Source: Polyporus tsugae
Lineage: Eukaryota > Basidiomycota > Agaricomycetes > Polyporales > Polyporaceae
Assembly (NCBI GenBank): GCA_024305745.1
Contig: JAHRBS010000013.1
Coordinates: forward strand, 1,240,001-1,304,000
Length of the DNA: 64,000 nt
Direction of reading: 5' to 3'
Below, one piece after another: positions 33,321 to 45,800 of this stretch. The position numbers and the translations under genes are program-made. The notes below the pieces were generated by a model. The model had not been told where the DNA came from. It saw only the letters and a list, made by a program, of their open reading frames with translations, and did not search any database. Within the stretch, counting starts at the first letter, position 1, and every line of letters begins with the position of its first letter.

Positions 33321-34966
33321 GCCGCTCCTCATACCATCTCTAACGTCACTGCCTGTTACATCCAACCCATCTGCCAAGGTTATATTCCTCGCTGCCGGCG
33401 ATATAGTTCCAGTCATGACCGTGAGTTTGTTCCCAACACATACAATACCCTGCGAGGCTTTTAATTTCAAAACGTCAGAGTCTCCGCAGAGTCTCCAGAC
33501 GGACCAGACCTCGTACCGTGCGCATTGGGAGGCCGTCGACGAAAAGTTTCATCAGTTCAGGGACATGTACTGGGGCACCCCCCTCATCGAGAATGTCCTC
33601 AATAGCTCACACGGCAAGCGTTAAATTTCCTTCCCGTTACGCAGGGTTCTGTCCAAGACGTTTTCAGGGCGTTGCTTCCGATCGATTTGCTCTTCGTGCC
33701 TGAGGAGGGCGTGCTTTTCGCACAACATATTCGGAACGCTCGCGAGAAGAAGAGGGTGTCCGACACGCAAGGCTGCTTGCTTTCTGAGCAGCCGGGTCTC
33801 GGTGCGGTGTTATTTCTCTCCCGACTCCGAACATGATCTTTCCCTCATACCTCTTCCCAGGAAAATCCCTAGTCCTTCTGTTCTTCTTGATGCAATGCTT
33901 GTCGCACAAAGAAAGTGTCCTGTTCACGTCTTCCAGCGGGTGCACGTATCTCTTCCATGGGCAAGGCGTCCGTTTCCGTCCTCACAAGCCCCTCCCGAAA
34001 TCTCAGGCTGTGTCTGATGCCGCTCGGCTCTGGTCCTTAGTGGACGGTCCACTGAAGAATGAGCCCCTCCCCTCGGAGTCCGTGACGGATGGTACAAGGC
34101 AGCTGTTTTTCGTGGCAGCTGTCTCCCCGGACGAGTCGCGGTACAAAACGCTCGACAAGTTGCAACCTATGGTACGCAGCTGGTACATGTCGCCTTGGAC
34201 AGAGGTTGAAGAACTTCTTATGATGTATGTACGATGCTCTACGGTGTCATGGCCATCTCTCTCGCTTGGTGTATGCTGACTTTATGTCTATCTGGGCTGT
34301 CATTAGACTGACTTCGCTGCCTTCCACCACGTTTGCTCTTGAGCAGCAGGAGCGTTACCCAACGCTCAGTGATAGTAGCGTGATCCGATCCCTTATACGA
34401 GACATTGGTCCTTGCGTCCGGGGTATCCACTTGTTTTTGCTGTGCACGAGGCGACACAAGCAGCTGGTGGATGATGCCCTGTGTCACTCCATGGACCATA
34501 GAGCGGTCTACCGCCTTCTCTCGGGGACAGGAGGACGCTCAAATGACGATTCGCACGCACTCGTCTTGATCTCACAGGCAGAGCCGTTCTCCCCAGATGC
34601 GGTCGACGATGATTGCGTCGTCATGCGTTTCAAGATTCCAGCCATCTACGAGCGCATGCTGGCTAAGATCTTGTCGTTCAGGATCGAGGAGACCATACAG
34701 CTTTACAGCAAGTTCAGGCTTGTCAGCGTGGGGCTATGGGGCTCGCCTCCGATGGATTTTGCTGATTTCTGTTCGAGAGCATGGCTATGCGCTACGTGCT
34801 CGCCCAACTCACGTTTTCGGCGACGGACAAAACATCCTCGGTTTGCGTCAATGGCCAGGCTATCCCCACCCACTGGCAGGACGACGAGGGCGAGAACTCC
34901 GTCCACAGTCCGGTTCGTCTACCGACCCGACGATGCGAACGCGCTCCGGTTAATGGTCGTCGTTGA
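33319..34966 (+). pseudogene. Crinkler/RHS-like P-loop NTPase, probably decayed
   Basis: Pieces in order: [13 protein letters not shown]... at 33319, SYRAHWEAVDEKFHQFRDMYWG, VPEEGVLFAQHIRN, then LLSEQPGLGKSLVLLFFLMQ where an intron (about 33772-33831) splits the Walker A motif, SHKESVLFTSSSGCTYLFHG, RLWSLVDGP, VRSWYMSPWTEVEELLM, an intron, YPTLSDSSVIRSLIRDIGPC, and IYERMLAKILSFRIEETIQL. This order is that of the crinkler/retrotransposon-hot-spot P-loop proteins of oomycetes and Agaricomycetes. No in-phase splice joins the frame ending near 33620 to the next exon, and around 34770 the frame shifts by one base (MDFADF to LFESMAMRYVLAQLTF), so I judge it broken. The start overlaps that of SCC2 and may not be real. 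Family function is unsettled; some members are secreted effectors, others are genome-resident. Confidence 0.55.
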
Positions 34967-35729
34967 CGCTATTTGACGTGTCGTGTGGCGGCCGTCGTGC
35001 GGTTCGGACCAGTCTGCGCTGCCACATCGGCACGCAGTGCTCGAGTCTTGGGCTTCAATGGCACTACACCGGCAGTACATCACATTCGACAACGTCGAAC
35101 ATCTCCAAGCCATCGATGCTAACGCGTCGTGCTACTGCCCGGCGCCCGCCACAAATTCCCTGCAATGTGGATGGTGACAGCGACAACAACTTGAAATTGC
35201 AGAAAGATGAGCAGAATAACCACGCTTGGGACAGTGCGGCTGTGTATGTTATGTTACTGTACATGTTTATGTTCCTGTTCCCATTAGCGAATGAATAGTG
35301 TACTCATTGAGCTGGCTTGGGAGTGCAACATGCAGTGGTCTCTCATTTCCGGTCAAGCTGGTCGGTGGGTGGCAGCCTGGCAGGGGCAGGAGGCTCCCGC
35401 GCCTGCATGGGCACCACCAATTGCAACCTCTGCTTGGTCTGCATTTATCTATAGCTACTTCCCGCGCCCTAGCCTAGGCTGGCCGCAGTATTGCATTCAA
35501 TATTCAGCATGTAGTCACTAGACGCATGTGCACAGTATTGAATCAATCCACACGTATATTATTGTCACATCATATGCCTAACCAGGTCCTCCTTGTAGAT
35601 CACTACCGCCAGACAGAAAAAAAATACCAAGTATCGAATAAGTAAGCTCCAAACAACACATGCACAGAAGAAACTAGTCATTACTAAGGTCGTAACAATC
35701 TCGTGACAGGTCGTGAGTGTCATAACATA
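34967..35729. other. Gap with no recognisable gene
   Basis: Remnant sequence downstream of the NTPase relic, then AT-rich DNA with only short frames. It may hold more of the decayed gene and the 3' untranslated region of the next gene. Confidence 0.45.
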
Positions 35730-37630
35730 CTACCGCACCATACCTGCACCAGCACCATCCCTTCGATGCTGGAAGCCATGCCCTGCCTTGTCCTTCACGT
35801 CACTCCAGAACGCATTCCAATTGTGCCCTCTGTGCTGCGGCTGTTCCGCGTCGGCCGTCGATGGAGGCGTCGACAACGGGAGCCCCTCAATCGCACTCGA
35901 GCTCTGCGCAAACGCCTCCTGTTGGGCAGCATTCACCCGCTCGATCGCCTTGATGAGCGAAGGCGTCGCAGGTACTGGAGAAAACGCCGGTGCAGTGAGC
36001 GTATTGGATGAAGCCGTGCCTGCTTGAGAGATCGCAGCGGACGACGATTGGTGCTTCAGACTATGCCGGCGGATGAAGCCGGGTGTCCACTTCTCTCCAT
36101 CTCTGCCGTCCATCCTCCCTGTTGTAACGTCTTGCTCGTCCTCTGAGAGCGGGCCTCCCTTCGGCTGCTTCCTGGGCCCCTTCGAGCCCTTCATCGGCTG
36201 CTCCTCCGTGAGCGTGGCCATCGAGTCTGACCTCGTCGGCGACCTCATGAATGGCGGAACAGCCTTCTTGAGGTCCTCATCCTCGGAATCCGACTCGCTA
36301 TACGGGTCGAGCGGATCGAACTTGATCAGCTCCCTCGTCCGTTGACGACCTTTGACACCAGCTCTACGCTCTTTCCGCAAGTACTCCTGCGGCGGCGTGA
36401 ACCTACGCGTCTTGTCGTTGCGCACAGTGTGAGGGCCAGAAAGGGACTGCTTCTTGTAAAGCTTGAGCGGGGAGTCTGGAATCGGCGTCTTGAGGTCAGC
36501 ATCGGTGGGGAAGACGATGTCTTTATCGATGGGATCCATGCCCCCGTTGTGGCCGAAATGGCGCGCCCAAAACGACTGGAGAGGTCGGAACTGACCAGCG
36601 CGATCATTGGCATTAGGCAGAGTAGCGGCATAGTCCGCGAGGTAACTGTCCCATTTCTAGGAGCACAATATCAGCGACCAATTGCGAGACAACACAGGGC
36701 AGCTCACCTGATCGGGATTCTCCCCCAACTTCCTCCTCAAGAACCAGTCGGTGGCAATACCGGCGAGGACAAAGAGGCAGAAGGCGGCGCTAAGTCCCTT
36801 CTCCTGCGTGGTACCCCAGTTACTTCCATCCTTGATCCACAACCTGGCCCAGACTTCGATCCAGGAGGAAATGTTGGCAAGAAGAGCAATGGACTGAACG
36901 ATGCCAAATGCACCAACGGCAGCCATGCCGAATCGGACGAAAGCGTGTTGTGTGCGAGAAATAGGGAGGAGACACATTATCAAGCCGATGGGAGTGAATA
37001 CCGCGATTATGATGAGACGGGTGAGGAGGGAGGGGTGAAGGACAACGGCAAATGCGAGGGCGAATGTCGCGCTGCAAGAAACAAGATGGTCAACATTAGG
37101 ATGATGGGTGGTAGGGAAAGCGGCGGAAGGGAGAACGTACTATCCTGCGATACCGGCGAATGCCAGAGCCACAAGTCGCCACCTCGCGGCAAGCAAAGCA
37201 CCTGCAACGGCGGCAAGCAACCAGACAGCCAGGAAAGCACCGGAGCTTAACGGCTTGGAGGAGGAAGACACATTGGGGATGAGCAGGGCGAGGAAGGTTG
37301 TGAGATGGACTGTAAGCTCATCAGGATGTATCTAATGGGATGGTTTCGGTGAAACATACGGCCAAAGACAAAGCCCAACGCCGTCCCGCCCATGCCGCCC
37401 TCTACTCTGAAAATATTCTTGAACAGTACTTCGGCATGTTGGATCCTAGTGGTCTCGGGTGGCTGAAGGGCGTCATAGCGAGGTGCGAAGGCGCGTGTGC
37501 GATCAAGAGTGAGGAAGGCGCCGGCAAAGGTGAGGAGGAGGGAAAGGAAGAGCAACGGGAGGGAATAGGCAAGGAGGAAGGAAGATGAGGGCAAGAGGGA
37601 AGCGAGTGTGGTGTGTACCGAGGAGGACAT
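35730..37630 (-). CDS. Multi-pass membrane protein with TM7S3/TM198-like (DUF4203) domain
   Basis: Exons on the minus strand give a hydrophobic N-terminal half with about seven membrane segments: SSFLLAYSLPLLFLSLLLTF, a Gly-rich VEGGMGGTALGFVFG, FLAVWLLAAVAGALLAARWR, FALAFAVVLHPSLLTRLIII, PIGLIMCLLPISR, GAFGIVQSIALLANISSWIE and LSAAFCLFVLAGIATDWFLR. The Gly-rich block and segment spacing fit the DUF4203 family. The C-terminal half (from KWDSYLADYAATLP) is cytosolic and charged, with PYSESDSEDEDLKKAVP, a possible acidic/phospho site, and ends ...GAGAGMVR. Molecular role is unknown. It starts at 37630 and diverges from the helicase gene across about 420 bp. Confidence 0.7.
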
Positions 37631-38049
37631 GGCAAATGGAGCCCTGGAGGCCGATATGGATACTTATGTGGGCAGGTTGAGGGTATCGGTCGTGAGCTCA
37701 GCGTAATTAGATATGGTCGTGAAAATGGTCTGAAGTTGGGCGATCTGTGACGGGAACGCCGTCGGCTCCAGCGCAGGTGGCTTGAGGGTCGGCTGGGGCG
37801 GGGTGCCGAGGGGAGTGTCGGGGAGAGCGCAGAGGGACAGCGACCCGATATATTACCACAGGGATCTCCAAGGCTCAAGCGCTGGGATGCCGACACGGCC
37901 AATCTGGCCCTATCTGGCCTCTTGATTTTTTTGAGAGGACGTTCTCCCCTGGCTCGATCTTGTTTGCCCATGCACCGTAACACCCTCTCCGCTCTCCATC
38001 TGCTCTATACCAACCACAAGAGAGCCTTGTCTTGATCCCCCTTGCACAC
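37631..38049. promoter_or_regulatory. Divergent promoter region between the membrane protein and the DEAH helicase
   Basis: 419 bp between two outward-facing start codons; C/T-rich stretches precede the right-hand ATG on the plus strand. No specific site is assigned. Confidence 0.4.
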
Positions 38050-40922
38050 ATGGCCAAAATATCCGCCCTCCAGGGCATCTCGAATACTTTTTCCAAGCGC
38101 AATTCCCCTGGCTATCCCACTCCTCGAAAACGCGCACATAAGCGGAACCATGCTTGGGTTGATGTTTCCGACGATGACCTAGAGGTCAAATCCGCAAAGA
38201 CCCCATCCTCTAAGGGTAGCAACAAATCTGACCATGGATCCCGCAAGAAACCTCGCTTGTCTGCAGTGTCTGGTCCTTCCGGTCCCTCCTTCAACGAGTC
38301 GCTACAGCAGCAACGAAAACAACTGCCCATATATGCTGGTAGGCCCAATCCGTTTAATCTTCTACCCTATTCGTGTCGTCAACGTCTGTGGGTGTCAGGC
38401 AAGGACGCGGTCATCGACATCATCCGCCAGAACGATGTAACCGTCCTCATCGGCGAAACCGGTTCTGGCAAGACAACTCGTGAGCTATATTTTTCAAACA
38501 TCCCACTTTCACCCTGCCACATTACAATCTGCATACCTAATCACACTTCAGAGGTTCCCCAGTACCTCCTCGAGGCTGGGCTCCCCGGTTCCGGCATGAT
38601 TGCCATCACTCAACCCCGCAAGGTCGCTGCCACATCACTCGCTTCCCGTGTTGCCTCCGAGCAGGCCACCTCAGTCGGCTCCCTCGTCGGTTACTCCGTT
38701 CGCTTCGATGAAGCCTGCTCCTCCAACACTCGCATCAAGTATGTTACCGACGGTATGCTCGTCCGAGAGCTGCTTGGAGACCCTCTCCTCTCGCGCTACA
38801 ATGTCATCATCGTCGACGAAGCACACGAGCGCACCCTGCGCACGGACCTCTTGATCGCGAACCTCAAGACAATATTGCAGGCACGCAATGCCTCTGCTAA
38901 TATCGCTAGGAATGGAGACAAGGGCAAGGGTAAACAAAAGGCGCCTGGGAAGCTCAACCCTCTCAAAGTCGTCATCATGAGTGCGACCCTTGAGGCCGAG
39001 AAGTTTAGCAAGTTCTTTGGCGGGTGCGTGTCGCCTCCCTCTTGCGTCTATCCCGCTCCTCCCCCAACCCACCCCACCTTTCTCTTGCGCGTCATTCAAG
39101 TCCTCGATCAAACTTCGACCCTATTATTTTATCGCCCACCCCCTTGTTCCACGAATTCTATCGACTGATCTTTCGGGCCTAGTGCGAAGGTTGCGTACGT
39201 CAAGGGTCGACAACACCCTGTCACGATCTACCATACCGTGACAAGTCAGCCTGATTATGTCGACGCGGCCCTCCGGACATTCTTTCAGATACACACCGAC
39301 CGGCCGGCGGGGGACGTTCTCATTTTCCTTCCTGGCCAAGAGGATATCGAGTCCTTGGAGAAGTCTATCAGACTCTACGCTAACCAATTACCCAAGGATA
39401 CCCACTCCGTAAGTCCGGTTGACATACGACCAAGAGTACACCTGTTCACCCCTTGGGTTATGCGTGGTGTACTGCGCGCACGCACGCCGTCCAGGTTCTC
39501 ATATGTCCCATGTATGCGGCATTACCTCCGAGTATGCAAACGAAGATATTTTTGGCTCCCCCAGCGGGCACGCGCAAGTGTATATTGGCAACCAATATCG
39601 CCGAGACATCCATTACCATCCCTGGGGTGAAGTACGTCGTTGATACCGGCAAATGCAAGGAGAAGCGCTATGTTGCAAAACAGAACGGCACAGGTGAGTA
39701 GAGCGTCCGGCGTACCTATGTCGTGTTTAACATAAGCTGAGATGAATCGGTCCAGGTTTTGATACCCTCCTCACGAGAGATATCACCCAGTCCTCCGCCG
39801 TCCAGCGCGCTGGCCGTGCAGGTCGCGAGGTGAGTCCTACTGTTCCCCGTCTTACCTTACATGGGCTAATAGCATCTGTAGGGTAGAGGCTTCTGCTTCA
39901 GGCTCTACACAGAAGACGCCTTCGACGCTCTGCCGGTGACCTCCGAACCAGAGATCCGTCGATGCACGCTTACTTCGAGCCTCCTCCAGCTCCGATGCCT
40001 GTCCCAAGAGCTCGAAGAGCTCGACTTTATGGACAAACCCGACGACGAGTCGATCTTCTTCGCTCTCAAAACGCTGGTCCTCCTCGGCGCGCTCGATACC
40101 CGCAAAGCACTCACGCCGCTCGGGCGGAAGATGGCCGCATTCCCCCTCGAGCCACCCCTCGCACGCGCGCTCCTCGCCTCGTCCGAGCTCGGCTGCACCG
40201 CAGAAGTGCTGACGATCGTGTCAGTGCTTTCGACGTCCTCGACCTTGTTCGTGGACTCCCACGACGCGCGGGACGCAGCGACGGAAGCCCGTCGGAAATT
40301 CCGCCATCTGTCCGGGGACCACCTCACGATCCTGAACGTCGTCCGTGCGTACGAGGACGTCGCGCGCTCGGAGGGCAAGGCGGGCCGGAAGGAGTGGTGC
40401 CGGAAGATGTTCCTGAACGAACGCTGTCTCACCGAGGCCATGAAGATCCGTGCACAGCTCCGCGACGTGTGCGAGCGGCACCAGGTCGACTGGAAGGTCA
40501 GTCTTGGCGAACGCGAAGGAAACGATGGGGGCCAAGGGGCGATCCTGCGGGCGATGGTGCAGGGGTTGGTGCAGAACGTGGCTTTCTTGCAGCCGGACGG
40601 GTCGTACAAGCAGTTTATGGGCCAGACGGTGAGTCGGTTGCACCGTGGCCCCTCGAAAGCTACTGTCTCACAGGAGCGTTCGTGTCGGGATCGTCCCGCA
40701 GATCGTCAAGATCCACCCGAGTTCGTCGCTGGTGGACAAGAAGGTACCGGCGATCATATACGACGAGCTTGTATGTCGTTCCCCTGTTGTAACCGCGAGG
40801 GGAGGCTGAGATTGCGATTGGTGGCGCAGGTATACACGACGCACATCTACGCCCGCGGCGTGTCGACTGTGCCGAGGAACTTTGTCGCCGAAGTCTCGAT
40901 CTTGAAACAGCGGGCGGGTTGA
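38050..40922 (+). CDS. DEAH-box RNA helicase, DHX33/Dhr2-like
   Basis: Starts [20 protein letters not shown] with a basic, NLS-like region, then [20 protein letters not shown] after the first intron. Helicase motifs in order: [13 protein letters not shown], Ia [122 protein letters not shown]. The HA2/OB region has [56 protein letters not shown] and [14 protein letters not shown], ending [20 protein letters not shown]. Overall it matches DHX33 and yeast Dhr2, nucleolar helicases in rRNA maturation; orthology to either is inference. A Lys/Gly-rich insert sits between motifs II and III. Introns are short and mostly near the 5' half. Confidence 0.85.
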
Positions 40923-42876
40923 CTGTCATCTCCACCGGTCGAGTCCGGCGTTGATCACGATGCAAGGTCATGGAGTAGGTGGTCCCCATGCACGTAGTAT
41001 CGGTTTTCGTGCTGCGTACGCTTCGGGCATTCCATTCATGGGACGACGCAATGGCATGCACGCACGTATCACTGTTCGGGTGCTGCATCATATCGGAGTG
41101 CGCATAAGTACGTAGATGGTTATCGCCCGCGGATGAAGCACGGTGTTCGCCACTTATTGATGAATTTGGTGGTTCGAGTGCCAGATACCGGAGGGGGGAT
41201 ACGAACGTACATCGGGGCTGGCAGACTTACGATTGTGGACGAATGTGCACTGGATGGATGGGTCGTCCGACGTCGTCGTCACTAGTATTATAATGGTATG
41301 TATCTGATAAGATGGGGGCCCAGCTGTGAACAGATACTTATACAGTACTGTAATTGAAATGACAAAGACGGGACAGAGTCCCGCGATCGGTCGCCGTGGG
41401 GTCGAGATGTTTTTGATCGACGGATGCGAGAGGGAAGCGTTGTTGCCAAGCCGATGCAGCATGCTGTGCCCTCACTGTCAGCGAGTCCGGCTGCTGTGCC
41501 CCGCGGACTCGGATGTCCGGGCACAAGTCTCCGAGAGCGGCAAAGTCGACAGGATCTTGAACGTCGACACGGCAAGCTTGAAGAACATACAGTACGTTCG
41601 AACGAGCGTGAAGGAAAGTGACAGTGGGCGTAGCAAGGAGGGGACTTCGGGTGTACTTTGACGTTGCGCAGGTTGAGTGTGTGTGATACCCGGCGCTGGT
41701 ATACTTATCTGTCAGCCGAGCGCTGACTCGCGCAATTGGTAGCACTCTTAGTGGAAACCATTGCAAGCGGAGAGGTTGAACGGCCGAAGAACATGAACGA
41801 GCCCGGCAGAGACAAAGTGGTGGATGGAATGTTGTTTGAATGAGAGGGCTGGGTGTGCGTGTGACTGCAGAAGGTGGTGGTGGCTGTGGCGACATACCAG
41901 CTGGGAGGCGGACACGTGTCCCAAAGGCAGGCCTAGGACTACTTAAGTAAGTAGGTAACTTACTTGGGTGGGACCAGGGTGGGACCGCACAAGTTGCACA
42001 CAGTCCGACACCTGCGGATAAGGCGACATCCATGACTCGATTTCGAATCATTAATATTGTGCCTGCGGAGGCGTGACGAGTCAGGATGAATGCTGGCGGT
42101 GGACGGACGGAGAGGAGTGACTTCTTGTGACTGGGCGCAAGCTGACGCGTTGAGTGGCGGCATGGAACACACGGTAACACACCATCGTCCGATTTAACTG
42201 ACAGGCAACCTCCGGTCACGCCGGGCTGTTTGAATGATAGCTGGGTGGGTATCTGGACGCACGCCGAACACCCACGATGCAGAATACTTACATGGTTCAA
42301 GCTCAAGGCCATCGGCCCAAACCATCGAGGAGAGCCATTGACATAAACATGTCACGAGAAGCAGACGGTTGTGGGCGCCAGGGGAAGAGGGGGGGGACCA
42401 GCGATGGCAATGCCATTCATTGCCAAGCTTGAAGCAAGGAGCCCGGTTCCCGATCTGAGATGGAGTCCCTTGCGCCGCCCACGTAAGACCTCCGCGTCAG
42501 CGGACCCGTTCTTCCACTCTGCCCTCCCCCTCCACTCGCCCTCGCCCCCTGCTCTTCAGCCCCAATCGCCCCCCTCGTGCCCTCTGTTGCATCCCAGGAG
42601 GCCGAGGACGGGTTACACAGCAGAATCAGGCCGCCAGAGCGTGCAGAACGCGGGGAAGGGCCCGAGCAGCAAAGAGTGCATGCGTGGGTGAGGGCGCCGG
42701 GGTGCCGCGCGTAATGGCAGGTCATATAAAGTGATATAAACAGTGCTCGGCTCTGGTCGTCCCTCGCTTGACTTGTCCCGTCTTCGTCGTCGGCCTTTGC
42801 TATTTAGCCCTCCGTCCCTCGAGAGGCTCCCGCAGTTCTCTCGCGGTCCTTACTCCTTCCTTCCTCTCTTCCCACA
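40923..42876. other. 2-kb gap with no firm gene; contains a tentative short secreted-type ORF
   Basis: The long open minus frame at 41338-42312 shows no domain and biased composition, so I do not call it. Within it, in another frame, a 36-codon ORF lies at 41478-41588 (see separate entry). The right end (42720-42876) carries a TATA-like TATAAAGTGATATAAAC and a C/T-rich leader that serve the ABC transporter gene. Confidence 0.45.
41478..41588 (-). CDS. Tentative 36-residue peptide with a signal-peptide-like start
   Basis: The ATG at 41588 is preceded on its strand by a TATA-like GTATAC near 41700 and a C/T-rich leader, a layout seen at strongly expressed small secreted-protein genes. The peptide begins MFFKLAVSTFKILSTLPLSE, resembling hydrophobin or small secreted protein leaders though the core has Lys and Pro, and stops after 36 codons. 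No downstream Cys pattern could be joined by splicing. It could be a relic of a hydrophobin-like gene or chance. Confidence 0.2.
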   Translation of the reverse strand: MFFKLAVSTFKILSTLPLSETCARTSESAGHSSRTR

Positions 42877-45800
42877 ATGGCGGCCAACTCGCCTCACTCG
42901 TCTTCCACCAGCGAAAAGGCGGCAATCTCCAACCCCGACCTCACTCCTGCCAAGCAGGGCTTCTTCTCCCGCAAGGCCAACAAGCCAGACGCCAATGTCC
43001 TGGACGAAAAGTCAAAGAATGTCCTTGTCGACGCTGCTGGCCCGACGCCCCCAAAGCGAATCCAGCCCGCTTCCATCTCCTCCCTCTTCAGGTCCGTCTC
43101 CTGCTCCCCCCCCCCCCTCCATCCTTTCCTCCCCTTCTCATTTCCCCCATCCATTCCAGGTTTGCAACCAAGTTCGAGCTCACCATCAACGCCCTTGGTC
43201 TCGTAGCAGCTGCCGCTTCTGGGGCTGCCCAGGTCCGTTTCTCTCTCCTCCCCTGCTTTCTCCCGAACTAACGCCCTTTCCCATTCCATTTCCTACAGCC
43301 GCTCATGTCCCTCCTCTTCGGTCGCCTCACCCAGGACTTCGTCTCATTTGGCACCGCTCTCCTCCAGGCTCAGCAGGGAAATCAGGACGCGGCCAATGCT
43401 TTGCCCGCCGCCGCCGCCGCCTTCAAGCGTTCTGCTGCTCTCAACGCCTCCTACTTGGTATATATCGGTACGATGCATCTTCGTTTTCCATTTCCATCCT
43501 CCCTCTCACCCTCCTCCCGTCAGGTGTTGGCCTGTTTGTATGCACCTACACGTACATGGTCATCTGGGTTTACACCGGTGAGGTCGGCGCCAAACGTCTT
43601 CGTGAACGATACCTCCGGGCCATCCTTCGTCAAGACATTGCCTTCTTCGATAATGTTGGTGCCGGCGAAGTCGCTACTCGTATTCAGACCGACACTCGTG
43701 CGTGGTTCCCGTCTCAAGTTTCACAATGTGATAATCGCTCATCCTCAGTCTCGTAGACCTGGTCCAGCAGGGAACCTCTGAGAAGGTGGCTCTCGTCGTC
43801 AGCTTCCTGTCCGCTTTCGTTACCGGTTTCGTCCTTGCCTATGTCCGCTGCTGGCGTCTCGCGCTTGCTATGTCCTCCATGCTGCCCTGCATTGCCATCG
43901 CTGGTGGCGTGATGAACAAATTCATCTCCTCGTACATGCAGATGTCTCTACAGCACGTCGCAGAGGGCGGTACCCTTGCGGAAGAGGTCATCTCCACCGT
44001 CCGCACAGCCCAGGCTTTTGGTACGCAAAATGTCCTTGCCAGCATTTATGAAGGGCACGTCGACAAGTCGCGTGTTGTCGATCTCAAGGCTGCTGTCTGG
44101 CACGGCGCCGGTCTCTCGGTCTTCTTCTTCGTCATCTACGGTGGTTACGGTCTCGCATTTAGTTTCGGTACTACGCTCATTAATCACGGCGAAGGTACGT
44201 GTTCTCATGATATCACCGTGCATGAATTGTCCTGATTAACTTCCATCCTTACAGCCAACGCCGGTCAAATCGTTAATGTTATCTTTGCCATTCTCATTGG
44301 TTCATTCTCCCTCGCTCTCCTCGCACCTGAGATGCAGGCTATTACCCAAGCCCGCGGCGCCGCTGCCAAGCTTTACGAGACAATCGATCGTGTCCCTTCC
44401 ATCGACTCAGCTTCTCCCGATGGTCTCAAGCCCGAGAAATGTATCGGTCAGATCTCTCTCGAGCACATCGACTTCAGCTACCCGTCTCGCCCTGATGTCC
44501 CCATCGTCAAAGACCTCTCCATCAGCTTCCCCGCTGGGAAAACCATCGCACTGGTTGGCGCTTCCGGCTCTGGAAAATCCACTGTCATCTCTCTGGTCGA
44601 GAGGTTCTACGACCCTCTTGCTGGCGTTGTCAGGCTCGATGGGGTGGACCTCAAGGACCTCAACGTCAGGTGGCTCCGCTCGCAGATCGGTCTTGTTTCG
44701 CAGGAGCCTACCCTTTTCGCGACTACCATCAAGGGTAACGTTGCGCATGGTCTTATTGGTACCCCATACGAGCACGCATCGGAGCAGGAGCAGTTCAAGC
44801 TCATCAAGGAAGCGTGTATCAAGGCCAATGCGGACGGCTTCATCTCGAAGCTTCCCCTCGGTTACGAGACCATGGTCGGCGAACGCGGTTTCCTCCTCTC
44901 TGGCGGTCAGAAACAGCGTATCGCCATTGCCCGCGCCATCGTCTCCGACCCCCGTATTCTCCTGCTGGATGAGGCGACCTCCGCTCTGGACACGCAGTCC
45001 GAGGGTATTGTGCAGAACGCTCTTGACAAGGCAGCACACGGCCGTACCACCATCACCATTGCTCACCGTCTGTCGACCATCAAGGACGCCGACTGCATCT
45101 ACGTCATGGGCAACGGGCTCGTTCTCGAGTCCGGGACGCATAATGAGCTGCTCAGCGACGAGAACGGGCCCTACGCTCGCCTTGTCGCCGCGCAGAAGCT
45201 CCGCGATGACCGCGAGAAGCGCACGCTTGATGACGACAGTGACACCGCTGCCTCCGATGAGATTGACGACGCGGCAGCGATCGAGAAGCAGGCTGCGGAA
45301 GAGATCCCTCTTCAGCGCGCCAAGTCCGGCCGTTCGCTTGCCTCCGAGATCCTCGAGCAGAAGCAGCAGGGTCAGGAGACGAAGAAAGGCGACTTCTCGA
45401 TGTACTACATCTTCAAGCGTCTTGGCTACATCAACCGTGACGTCTGGAAGCAGTACCTCTTCGGCTCGATCGCCGCAATTTGCAACGGCGCGACATACCC
45501 GTCGTACGGTATCATCTTTGCCAAGGGCATCAACACCTTCTCGGACCCCGATGCCGGCCAAAGGAGGCATCAAGGTGACCGCATTGCGCTCTACTTCTTC
45601 ATCATTGCCATCCTGTCCATGATCGCCGTCGGCCTGCAGAACTATCTGTTTTCCGCGTCAGCCGCCGCGCTCACGTCCAAATTGCGCTCGCTCTCGTTTC
45701 GCGCGATCCTCCGCCAGGACATCGAGTTCTTCGACAAGGACGAGAACAACACCGGCCAGCTCACCTCGGCCCTCAGCGACAACCCGCAGAAGATTAACGG

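Noticed and set aside
41338..42312. Open minus-strand frame of 324 codons
   Set aside because: No domain, irregular composition, and it runs through what looks like a promoter in another frame. GC-rich DNA gives such frames by chance.
44407..45573. Long minus-strand frame of 388 codons inside the ABC transporter
   Set aside because: It is the antisense shadow of the first nucleotide-binding domain and second membrane domain, where codon bias keeps the reverse frame open.
44276..45622. Plus-strand frame of 448 codons overlapping NBD1
   Set aside because: Ser/Arg/Pro-rich shifted frame of the transporter; the canonical ABC motifs are in the other frame.
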